Source of the DNA: Rhodobiaceae bacterium
Lineage (GTDB): Bacteria; Pseudomonadota; Alphaproteobacteria; Parvibaculales; Parvibaculaceae
Assembly (NCBI GenBank): GCA_021404525.1
Contig: JAAWWE010000007.1
Coordinates: 124,001-188,000 of the forward strand
DNA length: 64,000 nt
Direction of reading: 5' to 3'
Shown: positions 34,969-43,860 of the stretch, in pieces
Layout of the letters: the number at the start of each line of letters is the position of its first letter
Position numbering within the stretch: the stretch's first letter is position 1
Notes under the pieces: model-generated
The model's input: the letters and a program-made list of their open reading frames with translations, nothing else
Database searches by the model: none
Told to the model about the DNA's origin: nothing
Translations under genes and position numbers: made by a program

Positions 34969-36140
34969 GACAGCCAGCCTGCCATGGCAACGCCAATAAA
35001 GTTGGCGATGGCATAGCCAAGAACGCCCAGCATGACGCCGGGCGTTACAAGGGGTTTCCACCCTTGCGCCGCCGCCTGCGCGGCAGCCGGTGCTGGACCA
35101 AGCGCCACGGCGTTGGACGCGATGAGGGCCTCTGCCAGATCAATCTTGAAAAGTTTGGTGGCAGCCAGCACCACCAGCAGATGAACACTTGCCATGATGC
35201 CCACAAAGCCGAATATCGGGAGGGCGCGATCAATCATGGCCATGACGTCTGCTCCTGCGCCCATCACACCGAAAAAGACATACATAAACAACATGCCGAG
35301 TGGGAAGTCGCCGCTCATAGGCTCGATCCTGGCCGAAAACAGGTTTGCCACCAGCAGTGCATAAATGGTGACGAACAAGACGCCATACCGGTTAAAGGCT
35401 GCGAGCCAGCTGATCCCTTGGTCCGCGCCCCAACCGCCAATAAGGGCGGCGGTGCCATATCCGAGGAAACAGCAGAGCGCTGAGCCAGACAGGAAGAGCG
35501 CGATATGCACCATGTTGAGGTCTTTAGAACCGTGATCCACAGCACCACCTTCAACACTCGCTGTCTCCTCCATGATCTTGGAGGGGAACAGACGACGGAC
35601 CGCAATCGATGCGGGCAGCAGGACCAGCACCATCAGAAAGAGCGTGCCTCCGACGCTATCGGCGGCGGCCATAGCGCTGAGTAGGCTTCCATCGCTCATG
35701 CCGAGCGCCTGTGACGTCGCGGCGAAGTTCATTGAGCCACCGATCCAGCTGGCGCCAATGGTTCCGGCAATATCCGCGCCGCTGCTCCCCATATCGATGA
35801 GGGACGCGCCAACGAAAACACCGAGGACCGTGCCAATGGCAGCAATCACGAAGCTGAACAGCATCGGCCCGGTTGCGGGTAGGATTTTCTTAAAGTCCGC
35901 CCGGAAGAGCAGCAGGGGGATCGCCAATGAAACCGCATAGCCCCACACCAGATCATAGAACGGTGCGGAAAAGGGAATGACCCTGAAGTTTGCCAGTGCA
36001 AGGCCCGCAAGGATCACAAGAATGACCCCTGACAGGGTCTGGCCGATCTTTGTACGCTCCGACCAGAAGCCAAACGCGGCAAGCCCCAGGAAGACGGTGA
36101 GCAGCGCGTAGATATTGTCTGGCGAAATCAACGAAGTCAT
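34965..36140 (-). CDS. DUF819 family membrane protein
   Basis: The 391-residue protein has about ten hydrophobic helices and the DUF819 motifs GYAVSLAIPLLLFRAD, GTIGASWIGGSMNFAAT and MFMYVFFGVMGAGADV in its two halves. The family resembles gluconate- or sodium/carboxylate-type carriers but its substrates are not established. It lies 21 bases downstream of an acyl-CoA ligase gene in the same direction. A carrier for the ligase's substrate is a plausible inference. Confidence 0.85.
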   Translation of the reverse strand: MTSLISPDNIYALLTVFLGLAAFGFWSERTKIGQTLSGVILVILAGLALANFRVIPFSAPFYDLVWGYAVSLAIPLLLFRADFKKILPATGPMLFSFVIAAIGTVLGVFVGASLIDMGSSGADIAGTIGASWIGGSMNFAATSQALGMSDGSLLSAMAAADSVGGTLFLMVLVLLPASIAVRRLFPSKIMEETASVEGGAVDHGSKDLNMVHIALFLSGSALCCFLGYGTAALIGGWGADQGISWLAAFNRYGVLFVTIYALLVANLFSARIEPMSGDFPLGMLFMYVFFGVMGAGADVMAMIDRALPIFGFVGIMASVHLLVVLAATKLFKIDLAEALIASNAVALGPAPAAAQAAAQGWKPLVTPGVMLGVLGYAIANFIGVAMAGWLS

Positions 36141-36161
36141 GAAGCTGTCCTGGTCAGTCGG

Positions 36162-37619
36162 TTATTGTTTCTTTGCGATCCGTTCAGCGCGAAGCTGCGA
36201 GCGTCGCACCTTACCAGCATCGTCGCGCACAGGCGCGTCAACAAACTCAAATGTTCGTGGGATCTTGTAGCGCGACAGCGTTTCTGCGAGATGAGCCGTG
36301 AGCGCATCAACATCAATCCCATCTGGTGCATCAATAATCCCATGGACGAGATTACCCATATCATCGTCAGGTAAGCCGATGACAGCACTCGAGCGCACCC
36401 CGGGGAACGCATCAATAGCGGCCTCTGTCTCAGCAGGGTAGATGTTGGCGCCGCCAGAAAGGATCATGTCCGTCTGGCGGTCCGCGAGATAAAGAAACCC
36501 ATCTTCATCCATCGAGCCCATGTCGCCGAGGCTTTCCCATCCCCCTTCAATCGCTTTGGGTTCAGCACCAAGATAGTGATAGGTCGTCCCTTGTCCTTTG
36601 TCCGGGCGCATGAAAACCTCCCCCACTTCGCCGGGGGGCAGTTCATTGCGGTTCTCGTCCAGAATTTTCATTTGCCCACCTGCCATGGGCCGCCCGACCG
36701 AGCCCTTGTGCTCCATCCATTCCGTGCCGGTGATCCAAGTGACACTTTGTGCTTCTGTTCCGGCGTAGAGTTCGTGAATGCGTTCTCCGCCCAGCCAGTT
36801 GATCCATTCTTCCTTGAGCCAGGCGGGGCAGGGTGCCGCAAGATGTAACACCATGCGCAGCGCGGAGAGATCATATTTTGTGCGGACCTCTTCCGGCAGG
36901 CGCCAGATGCGCTGCATCATGGTCGGCACCATCATCACCCAGTCGACGCGATGCTCTTCCAGAAGGCGCAATGTCTCCTCTGCATCAAACCGCGTCATGA
37001 TAATGATGTGATTGCCGCAAATGAGCGCCCGGCAGGAAAAGCTGAAGGGCGCGTTGTGATAGAGTGGGCCAGGCACCAGTTGTGCCTTGTCGACCTCCAT
37101 GCGGAGCGGCGCCTCTTCCGGATCAAAGACGCCGGGCTCTGCCGCGACGATGATTTTCGGACGTCCCGTGCTGCCGCCGGATGTGGGGGCTTTCCAGTGT
37201 TTGGCGATTTTCGCAGGCAGCGGTGCATCAGAGAGAGCGCTATCTGGCTCAAATCCCGCTGCAACACAGGTAACGTCGCCATGGGTGCCAGGCTCTGCGC
37301 CGATCACCAGTTTGGAGTTGGCCACTTCGATAATGGCTTCGCGTTCCACATGGGGAAGTTTCGCGGAGACAGGCTGAGGTGTCGCCCCCAGTTTCCAAAC
37401 CGCAAAGGCTGCTTCATAGAATTCAATACCATTGGGAAGGCCAATGGTTACCAGATCGCCTTCAACCACACCCAGTACTTCGTAGGCGCGAGCCAGTCTG
37501 TTGGTTCGCGCGTCAAACTCGGCTCGAGTGACAGTGCGCCCTTCATGGGTAATGGCAGGGGCGTTCGCGTTTTTTTCCGCCCAGTAGGAAATGGTTTGGC
37601 CGATTGGCATTGCAGTCAT
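36162..37619 (-). CDS. AMP-dependent acyl-CoA synthetase (bile-acid/fatty-acid ligase type)
   Basis: The 485-residue adenylating enzyme has the P-loop variant SGGSTGRPK, the HELYAGTEAQS motif and GDMGSMDEDGFLYLADRQTDMILSGGANIYP. A C-terminal KVRRSQLR catalytic-lysine region follows. Such enzymes activate carboxylic acids to acyl-CoA. The HxxYxGTEAQ pattern recalls BaiB-like ligases, but the substrate is uncertain. It is a paralogue of the ligase at 38851-40437 and is coupled to a DUF819 carrier gene. Confidence 0.87.
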   Translation of the reverse strand: MTAMPIGQTISYWAEKNANAPAITHEGRTVTRAEFDARTNRLARAYEVLGVVEGDLVTIGLPNGIEFYEAAFAVWKLGATPQPVSAKLPHVEREAIIEVANSKLVIGAEPGTHGDVTCVAAGFEPDSALSDAPLPAKIAKHWKAPTSGGSTGRPKIIVAAEPGVFDPEEAPLRMEVDKAQLVPGPLYHNAPFSFSCRALICGNHIIIMTRFDAEETLRLLEEHRVDWVMMVPTMMQRIWRLPEEVRTKYDLSALRMVLHLAAPCPAWLKEEWINWLGGERIHELYAGTEAQSVTWITGTEWMEHKGSVGRPMAGGQMKILDENRNELPPGEVGEVFMRPDKGQGTTYHYLGAEPKAIEGGWESLGDMGSMDEDGFLYLADRQTDMILSGGANIYPAETEAAIDAFPGVRSSAVIGLPDDDMGNLVHGIIDAPDGIDVDALTAHLAETLSRYKIPRTFEFVDAPVRDDAGKVRRSQLRAERIAKKQ

Positions 37620-37680
37620 GTTTGACTAACCCCGATTTTTTCTTTGTTAAGCCGGAGTGTATCGCGGGGAGCCAATGCAA

Positions 37681-38745
37681 TCAAAAGGCGAAACCAAGGG
37701 TCAACGAGCCGAACTGATCGGGCTTTGGTTGCTGCGAATATTCTTTCGTTCGATAGACATGGGTGAAGCTTACGCGGGTGCGCCCCCAGATCGCGACAGC
37801 CCCAAGCCGCAGGTCGCTGACAAAATATTTCTTGTCGACGTTATGGCTATCCCGAAAAAGGTTGCCGTCCAGAAACATATCGCGTCCTACCAGACGACCT
37901 TCAGCGCCGGCAAAAAGATACCAGTCAATACCACCCTCTGACGGTGTGAATTGTTCAGAACCGCCCACGCCTGGATAGATGCGCGCAGGACCAAAATCAT
38001 CAGGCAGGTCCGGCCCAACACGAATAATGCCGCCGCCACCCACATAGGTCTGAACATTGCCAAGCGCAGCGACCACATAAGGGATGCCGTCAACCTGCAG
38101 GCCACCAAGCTCTGAGGGAGAGAGGTCAGGACTATTCCAGGCGCGTTCAAACGTAACATTGAAGCCAGGCTCGTTACGAAGTTGATTGTCCCATCCGTCT
38201 ACTTCCTCAGCACCGATCAGTTTATGCCAGTTGTTTTGAACAAACTCGCCCCCAGCCGCCGGACCCACCACACCGACGTCGAACTTCCACTGGTCCTGAA
38301 ACGTGCCGCGCCCATACGTATCCCAGAGAGTCTGCAAGGTGAAGGTCAGATGCAGCCAGGCCGCATAGGGGCGGTCATCTGCAACGAGCCCTGCAGTATC
38401 TGTATCGTCCGGTGTAAAGATCGAATGACCCAAGGCAAGACCCACGCGGTGCGATTTGGGTCGGGCATCATCCAGTCCAAAGGGGACACGCGCCGTGGCA
38501 ACTTTCTGCTGCCAACCGGTGAGCTCCAATGGATGTGACAGCACCGATGCCTGCAGGCCGTTCGTATAGTGTCGGTCTGTATTGGCGGTATTGGCGAATA
38601 GATCGTTTTCTACCTGCACGGTGCCAAAAGCCCATTGCCGTGAGGTATCTGTCTCATCTTCATCACCCGCATACGCATTTGCGAGAAACAGCAGAGAGCC
38701 TGCGGCAACAAGGGCCGTGGAGCGGCAGATTTGACAGGCGGACAT
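37681..38745 (-). CDS. LpxR-like outer-membrane lipid A deacylase family protein (DUF2219)
   Basis: The 354-residue protein has a signal peptide (to about ANAYA, 26) and a mature N-terminus with VENDLFANTANTDRHYTNG, matching the Asn/Asp and Tyr-Thr-Gly motifs of LpxR. DRPYAAWLHL, a VQNNWHKLIG segment with the expected histidine and a final phenylalanine (LTLGFAF), typical of beta-barrels, follow. LpxR removes 3'-acyl chains from lipid A in Salmonella. Activity here is inferred. CGGAGT precedes the ATG. Confidence 0.85.
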   Translation of the reverse strand: MSACQICRSTALVAAGSLLFLANAYAGDEDETDTSRQWAFGTVQVENDLFANTANTDRHYTNGLQASVLSHPLELTGWQQKVATARVPFGLDDARPKSHRVGLALGHSIFTPDDTDTAGLVADDRPYAAWLHLTFTLQTLWDTYGRGTFQDQWKFDVGVVGPAAGGEFVQNNWHKLIGAEEVDGWDNQLRNEPGFNVTFERAWNSPDLSPSELGGLQVDGIPYVVAALGNVQTYVGGGGIIRVGPDLPDDFGPARIYPGVGGSEQFTPSEGGIDWYLFAGAEGRLVGRDMFLDGNLFRDSHNVDKKYFVSDLRLGAVAIWGRTRVSFTHVYRTKEYSQQPKPDQFGSLTLGFAF

Positions 38746-38850
38746 GGATACTCCGGGGGCTTGAGCTTGACGGCGGCCAGACTAAACCGTCCAATATCCC
38801 CAGCAACTATAAAAATTAGACATATTGGTCAAGGGATCGGGGAGGATCGA

Positions 38851-40437
38851 ATGACAGCATCTGCCGAAAAGCTTTCGATGACGCCAGAGGAGGCCGCAGC
38901 CTGCGGGATGGTAATTGCGCTCCACGCGGAAGCTGCTCCTGATCGTCCGGCCATTCTTTCACCGCTTGGCGACCGGACCTATTCGGAACTGAACGCGCGA
39001 TCCAATCAGCTTGTACGGACACTGCGCAGCGCGGGCTTGAAAGAAGGCGACGCAGTAGCGCTGCTTTGTGCCAACCGCCCGGAGTTTGTGGAAACATGTG
39101 TGGCTCTTTCGCGAAGTGGCATGCGCCTCACCCCGATCAACTGGCACCTGACCGCAGAAGAGATCGGCTACATCGTCGAAAACTGTGAGGCAAAATCTTT
39201 CATAGCCGACGCGCGCTTTGCTGAGAAAGCGGCGGAAGCTTCCGCCATGTCACCTCATCTGGTGCAGAAGCTTGCGGTCGCTGGTGAGATTGCCGGGTTT
39301 ACCTCCTACGATGAAGCGCTGGCGGCAGAACCTGCGCACAATATTGAGGACCCAACAGCGGGGACTCAGATGCTCTACACGTCAGGCACAACGGGACACC
39401 CAAAAGGCGTTTATCGCAAGGCTGCACCGCCCGTCTCCCCGCTTCTCGTCAAGCTAAGAGAGACCGCCGCCTTTGACCCGACAAAAGATGTGGCGCTTTC
39501 GACAGGTCCCCTCTATCACGCAGCACCCCTGGCGCTGAATCTCAACTTCCCCTTGGTGTCTGGCGTTGGCGTTGTGCTGATGGATAAGTGGGACGCAGAA
39601 GAAACACTGAAACTCGTCGCAAAACACAAAGTCACTCACACCCATGTGGTGCCGACCATGCTGCACCGAATTCTCTCTCTGCCGGAGGATGTGCGAAATC
39701 AATATGATGTCTCCAGCCTGCGCTGGGTTCTGCATGGGGCTGCGCCCTGTCCAGTGCATGTAAAAGAAGACACGATCAAGTGGCTGGGCAATGTCGTCTA
39801 TGAATATTATGCGGCCACCGAAGGCGGTGGCATCTTTGTTGAGTCAGAAGAGTGGCTCACAAAACGTGGAACTGTGGGACGGGCCTTGGAAGGCGTGACC
39901 GTCGAAGTTCAGGATGACGCAGGAGTAGAAATCCCCGCCGGTGAGATCGGCACCATCTACTTTAAAGCGCCAGAGACTGGACGGTTCGAGTATTTCAAAG
40001 CGCCGGAAAAAACCGACGGTGCCTATCGTGGCAATTATTACACAATGGGGGACATGGGTTATGTCGATGAAGACGGATACCTGTTTCTGACAGGCCGGTC
40101 GGCTGAGGTGATCATATCTGGTGGCGTCAATATTTATCCCGCAGAGGTCGATCAGGAACTTCTCCGTCACCCGGCCGTTGCGGATGTGGCGACCATTGGG
40201 GTGCCCAACGAAGAATGGGGTGAGGAAGTGAAATCCGTCATCCAGCTGGAACAGGGCGTGGAGGCGTCGGATGCGACGAAGGACGATTTGCTGGCGTTCG
40301 CCGCTGATCATCTTCCAGGCTATAAGCGCCCCCGCTCGATCGATTTTGCAGACGACCTGCCGCGCCTGCCGACAGGCAAGATTGTACGCCGACAGGTGCG
40401 CGAGCCCTATTGGGAAGGCCACGGAAAATCAATCTGA
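38851..40437 (+). CDS. AMP-dependent fatty-acyl-CoA synthetase
   Basis: The 528-residue protein (ATG 38851 with GGGGAGGA ahead; the frame is open further up) has the adenylation motifs LYTSGTTGHPKGV and YEYYAATEGGG. GDMGYVDEDGYLFLTGRSAEVIISGGVNIYP and the C-terminal LPTGKIVRR with the catalytic lysine follow. It should activate a fatty or other organic acid to its CoA ester. It leads a two-gene unit with an MFE-2-like SDR, suggesting a beta-oxidation-type pathway. Confidence 0.9.
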   Translation: MTASAEKLSMTPEEAAACGMVIALHAEAAPDRPAILSPLGDRTYSELNARSNQLVRTLRSAGLKEGDAVALLCANRPEFVETCVALSRSGMRLTPINWHLTAEEIGYIVENCEAKSFIADARFAEKAAEASAMSPHLVQKLAVAGEIAGFTSYDEALAAEPAHNIEDPTAGTQMLYTSGTTGHPKGVYRKAAPPVSPLLVKLRETAAFDPTKDVALSTGPLYHAAPLALNLNFPLVSGVGVVLMDKWDAEETLKLVAKHKVTHTHVVPTMLHRILSLPEDVRNQYDVSSLRWVLHGAAPCPVHVKEDTIKWLGNVVYEYYAATEGGGIFVESEEWLTKRGTVGRALEGVTVEVQDDAGVEIPAGEIGTIYFKAPETGRFEYFKAPEKTDGAYRGNYYTMGDMGYVDEDGYLFLTGRSAEVIISGGVNIYPAEVDQELLRHPAVADVATIGVPNEEWGEEVKSVIQLEQGVEASDATKDDLLAFAADHLPGYKRPRSIDFADDLPRLPTGKIVRRQVREPYWEGHGKSI

Positions 40438-40460
40438 TCTTTTAGGAACGGGAGGATGTG

Positions 40461-41360
40461 ATGGGTATTTGTGATGGACGCAGTGTCATTGTCACCGGCG
40501 GTGCCCGAGGCATTGGACGGGAATATTGCCTGGAATTTGCAAGGCAGGGCGCCAAGGTCATGGTCAATGATCTGGGTGGTGACCGAGCCGGCGGCGGCAA
40601 GGATATCAGCGCAGCGGAAGAAGTTGCCGAAGAAATCCGGGCGATGGGTGGTGAAGCCATTGCCAATGGAGCAGACGTCGCAGATTGGGATCAGTCAGGC
40701 GCCATGATCAACCAGGCCATTGAAACATTCGGTGGCCTGGATGTGGTCGTCAACAATGCAGGCATTCTGCGTGACCGGATGTTGGTCAACATGTCGATTG
40801 ATGAATGGGATGCGGTCATCCGAGTGCACCTTCGCGGCACCTTCTGTCCCATGCGTCACGCGTCGGCCTATTGGCGGGAGCGGGCAAAGGCGGGTGACAC
40901 GAATGACGCCCGCATCATCAACACAACCAGTGTTTCTGGCCTGTTCGGCAATCAGGGTCAGTCTAATTATGGTGCGGCAAAATCCGGCATCGCCTCCATG
41001 ACTGTCATCTCGGCCAAAGAGTTGATGCGCTATGGCATCACGGTCAATGCCATTTCGCCTGGCGCCCTGACCCGCATGACCGAGGACTTAGGCCCCCCAC
41101 CAGAAGAAGTACCTGAAGGAACCTGGAGTCCTCGCGACCCGGGAAACATTGCACCGATTTGTGTCTGGCTTGGCAGCTCAGAATCGAAAAACGTGACCGG
41201 TCAGGTGTTCGAGAGCATGCGCGGGCGGTTATGCGTCTATGAAGGCTGGCACCGCGGACCCATGGTGGAACAGAATGCGCGCTTCGATCCAGCAGAGCTG
41301 GGCCCCATTGTCGAGAAACTGATGAAGGACCGCAGGCCCGATCAGGGCATGGGTGAATAA
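40461..41360 (+). CDS. SDR family dehydrogenase, MFE-2 (hydroxyacyl-CoA dehydrogenase)-like
   Basis: The 299-residue protein (ATG 40461 after GGAGG) has TGGARGIG, NNAGILRD and the SNYGAAKSG catalytic pair. The insertion NDLGGDRAGGGKD after the second strand is typical of the (3R)-hydroxyacyl-CoA dehydrogenase domain of multifunctional enzyme 2 / 17-beta-HSD4. This fits fatty-acid, branched-chain or steroid side-chain oxidation downstream of the ligase gene 20 bases before it. Confidence 0.87.
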   Translation: MGICDGRSVIVTGGARGIGREYCLEFARQGAKVMVNDLGGDRAGGGKDISAAEEVAEEIRAMGGEAIANGADVADWDQSGAMINQAIETFGGLDVVVNNAGILRDRMLVNMSIDEWDAVIRVHLRGTFCPMRHASAYWRERAKAGDTNDARIINTTSVSGLFGNQGQSNYGAAKSGIASMTVISAKELMRYGITVNAISPGALTRMTEDLGPPPEEVPEGTWSPRDPGNIAPICVWLGSSESKNVTGQVFESMRGRLCVYEGWHRGPMVEQNARFDPAELGPIVEKLMKDRRPDQGMGE

Positions 41361-41365
41361 GGCGA

Positions 41366-41389
41366 TGCTGGGGCGCTAAAACCCCAGCA
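41366..41389. terminator. Hairpin between convergent SDR and acyl-CoA dehydrogenase genes
   Basis: TGCTGGGG (41366-41373) pairs perfectly with CCCCAGCA (41382-41389) around CGCTAAAA. It lies after the SDR stop and overlaps the last codons and stop of the convergent dehydrogenase gene. It may end transcription from both sides, though T-runs are short. Confidence 0.5.
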
Positions 41390-42575
41390 CCGCTTTCGCA
41401 ATCACGTTGCGTTGGATTTCGTTGGACCCACCATAGATGGACGATGCCCGCCCAAATGCCATATTGACGACGGGTAGGAGTGAGTAATCCGGGCCCACGG
41501 GTTCCTGATTGGTCCGGCCTTCCAGGTCATCCACATGAGAGGGCATTGCATAGTGCTGAAGTGCTTCAACGGTGAGGCTTGCGAGCTCCTGCTGCACTTC
41601 GGATCCGATGATTTTCAGGATCGAGCTTTCAGGTCCGGCTTCTTTCCCAGCAGCTACATCTGCCAGAATGCGCAGGTCGGTATATTCAAGGCTCTGTAGT
41701 TTCACTTCAATTTCCGAGAGCTTCCGACGGAACCCGTCTTGCGCCCAGAGCGCTTCTCCGTCGCCATTGGTTTCGGTGTTGGCGATGGTCTTCAGTCTAT
41801 CGACGGCCATTTTGGACTGCGCAACACCCGCAATGCCCGTCCGTTCATTCACCAGCAGGAATTTGGCATAGGTCCAGCCTTTGCCTTCTTCACCAATGCG
41901 GTTGGCAACGGGAACGCGGACATCAGTGAAGAACACTTCATTCAAATGATGAAGTCCATCAATGGAAACGATGGGCTTTACTTCAACGCCCGGTGTCTTC
42001 ATATCGATCAGAACAAAGCTGATGCCTTCCTGTTGCTTGCCGCTATCGTCGGTACGCACCAGACAGAAAATCCAGTCCGCTTCATGGGCATAGGATGTCC
42101 AGATCTTCTGGCCATTGATGATGTAATCATCTCCGTCCCGCACGGCCTTTGTTTTAAGAGAGGAAAGGTCGGAGCCTGACCCTGGTTCGGAATAGCCCTG
42201 GCACCACCAGATGTCGCCATTCAAAATACTCGGCAGGTGCTGCGCTTTCTGCTCTTCATTGCCGAACGCATAGATCACAGGCCCCACCATGGAAAGCCCG
42301 AACGCCATCAGACGCGGTGCACCAGCGCGGCTCACCTCTTCATCCCAGATATGCTTCTGGGTGATGGTCCAGCCTGTGCCGCCGTGCTCGACGGGCCAAT
42401 GAGGGGCCGCCCAGCCTTTGTCCGCGAGAATCTTGTGCCACTTCTTTAGGAGAGGTTTCTCAATCGCAACGCCGACAGAAGGCGCCTCTTTCACATCCCT
42501 TGGCAGTGTATCTTCAAGGAACGCGCGTACCTCCGCGCGGAAAGCATCATCTTCGGGTGTCGTTGAGAGATCCAT
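41376..42575 (-). CDS. Acyl-CoA dehydrogenase
   Basis: The 399-residue protein starts at ATG 42575 (TTAGGAGG ahead), not at the further upstream start at 42620. It shows YSEPGSGSDLSSLKTKA, NGQKIWTSYAHEADW and a C-terminal YGGSNEIQRNVIAKAVLGF, the standard FAD-binding and closing segments. It introduces the first double bond in acyl-CoA beta-oxidation. Chain preference is unknown. Context (two ligases, an MFE-2-like SDR) supports a catabolic cluster for unusual acids. Confidence 0.9.
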   Translation of the reverse strand: MDLSTTPEDDAFRAEVRAFLEDTLPRDVKEAPSVGVAIEKPLLKKWHKILADKGWAAPHWPVEHGGTGWTITQKHIWDEEVSRAGAPRLMAFGLSMVGPVIYAFGNEEQKAQHLPSILNGDIWWCQGYSEPGSGSDLSSLKTKAVRDGDDYIINGQKIWTSYAHEADWIFCLVRTDDSGKQQEGISFVLIDMKTPGVEVKPIVSIDGLHHLNEVFFTDVRVPVANRIGEEGKGWTYAKFLLVNERTGIAGVAQSKMAVDRLKTIANTETNGDGEALWAQDGFRRKLSEIEVKLQSLEYTDLRILADVAAGKEAGPESSILKIIGSEVQQELASLTVEALQHYAMPSHVDDLEGRTNQEPVGPDYSLLPVVNMAFGRASSIYGGSNEIQRNVIAKAVLGF

Positions 42576-42791
42576 GGGGCGCCTCCTAAATGTCGTCTGG
42601 TTTGAGCAGAGTTTAAGCAAGCTTGGTGGCGCTGGCGAGCCATGTCTGATTTACGTCGCGGCGCTGGGTCTGAGTCCCTCCACAGGACTGAATACCAACA
42701 TGCCAAAAAGGGGATTCCGCATTTTCTAGACATTTGGCCTCCGGCACGGCAGCATCCTGCCCTAAAAGCAAACGCTTGGGGTGGGGACAAA

Positions 42792-43844
42792 ATGCGTACG
42801 TTTTTGATCATTCTTGGATTGATATTGGCGGTTGTGATTTGGCGCGGCTACGAATTCGCATCAACAGCAGGCATGTTCCGCGACCTTGAGCCTCAAATGG
42901 CAGGGCAATGCACCATTGTTCCAGGCGTTGTCGGGCCTGAGGATCACACCATCGATCCTGACACAGGCATCGTTTATCTCTCCGGCTATGACCGGGTGAG
43001 TGCAATTTCGGGCACCCCCAAGCCTGGCGCGATCTGGACCTATGATCTGAATGATCCCTCTGCAAAACCGATCAATGCCACGCCTGATGCAGATGCTGGA
43101 TTTCAACCCCATGGCATCTCGCTTTACATCGGTGAAGACGGATCAAGACGTCTCTTCGTGATCAACCATGGGAACAACCAACAAGCGGTCGACATTTTTA
43201 ACGTGCGCGAGGGCGCATTGCAGAAAGTCACAACCGTCACCGGAGAGCTTCTGCGCACACCCAATGACCTGGTTGCCGTTTCGCCAGACGCGTTCTATTT
43301 CTCCAACGACCACCGCTTCCTGGCGGACGATTTCATGCGTCCCTTTGAAGACTTTTTGGGGCTCCCCATGACCGACGCTGTCTTCTATGACGGCGAGAGC
43401 TTCCGAAGCGTGGCGCCCAACGTTAAAGGTGCGAACGGGATTAATGTGAGCGCTGATGGGAAAACGCTTTATCTCAGCGCTGCCCGCGGCGGCGCGCTCC
43501 ATGTTTACGACCGCGATGCTTCTTCCGGCGACCTGACTTATGAAAAAACAATCGAGCTGCCGGGCCTGCCTGACAATATTGAGCTTCTGCCCGACGGCCA
43601 GTTGCTGGTCGCGCTTCATCCCAAAGCGCTAGATCTGCTCGCGCATTTTGGTGATCCGACGCTCAAGGCACCAACACATATTGTGAAGGTTGATCCTGAA
43701 GGCGGCGAAGTCGAAACGGTTTTCCTGAGCCTCGGCGATGACCTGTCGGCAGCCAGCACTGGCGCCATCTACAAGGATCGCCTGATCATCGGCGCCATTA
43801 TTGAATCCAAATTTTTAGATTGTGATCTTTCATCATCGAACTAA
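42792..43844 (+). CDS. Paraoxonase/arylesterase-like beta-propeller protein, membrane-anchored
   Basis: From ATG 42792 (GGGGTGGGG ahead) the protein has 350 residues with one N-terminal hydrophobic helix (residues 3-17). It then shows a six-bladed-propeller pattern with paraoxonase-type calcium ligands: GPEDHTID, QPHGISL, TPNDLV, GANGINV and LPDNIELL. Paraoxonases hydrolyse lactones and aryl esters. The anchored form should face the periplasm. It heads an operon with a GPH symporter and a D-aminoacylase-like enzyme. Confidence 0.82.
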   Translation: MRTFLIILGLILAVVIWRGYEFASTAGMFRDLEPQMAGQCTIVPGVVGPEDHTIDPDTGIVYLSGYDRVSAISGTPKPGAIWTYDLNDPSAKPINATPDADAGFQPHGISLYIGEDGSRRLFVINHGNNQQAVDIFNVREGALQKVTTVTGELLRTPNDLVAVSPDAFYFSNDHRFLADDFMRPFEDFLGLPMTDAVFYDGESFRSVAPNVKGANGINVSADGKTLYLSAARGGALHVYDRDASSGDLTYEKTIELPGLPDNIELLPDGQLLVALHPKALDLLAHFGDPTLKAPTHIVKVDPEGGEVETVFLSLGDDLSAASTGAIYKDRLIIGAIIESKFLDCDLSSSN

Positions 43845-43860
43845 ACCTTAGGACCTCTTT

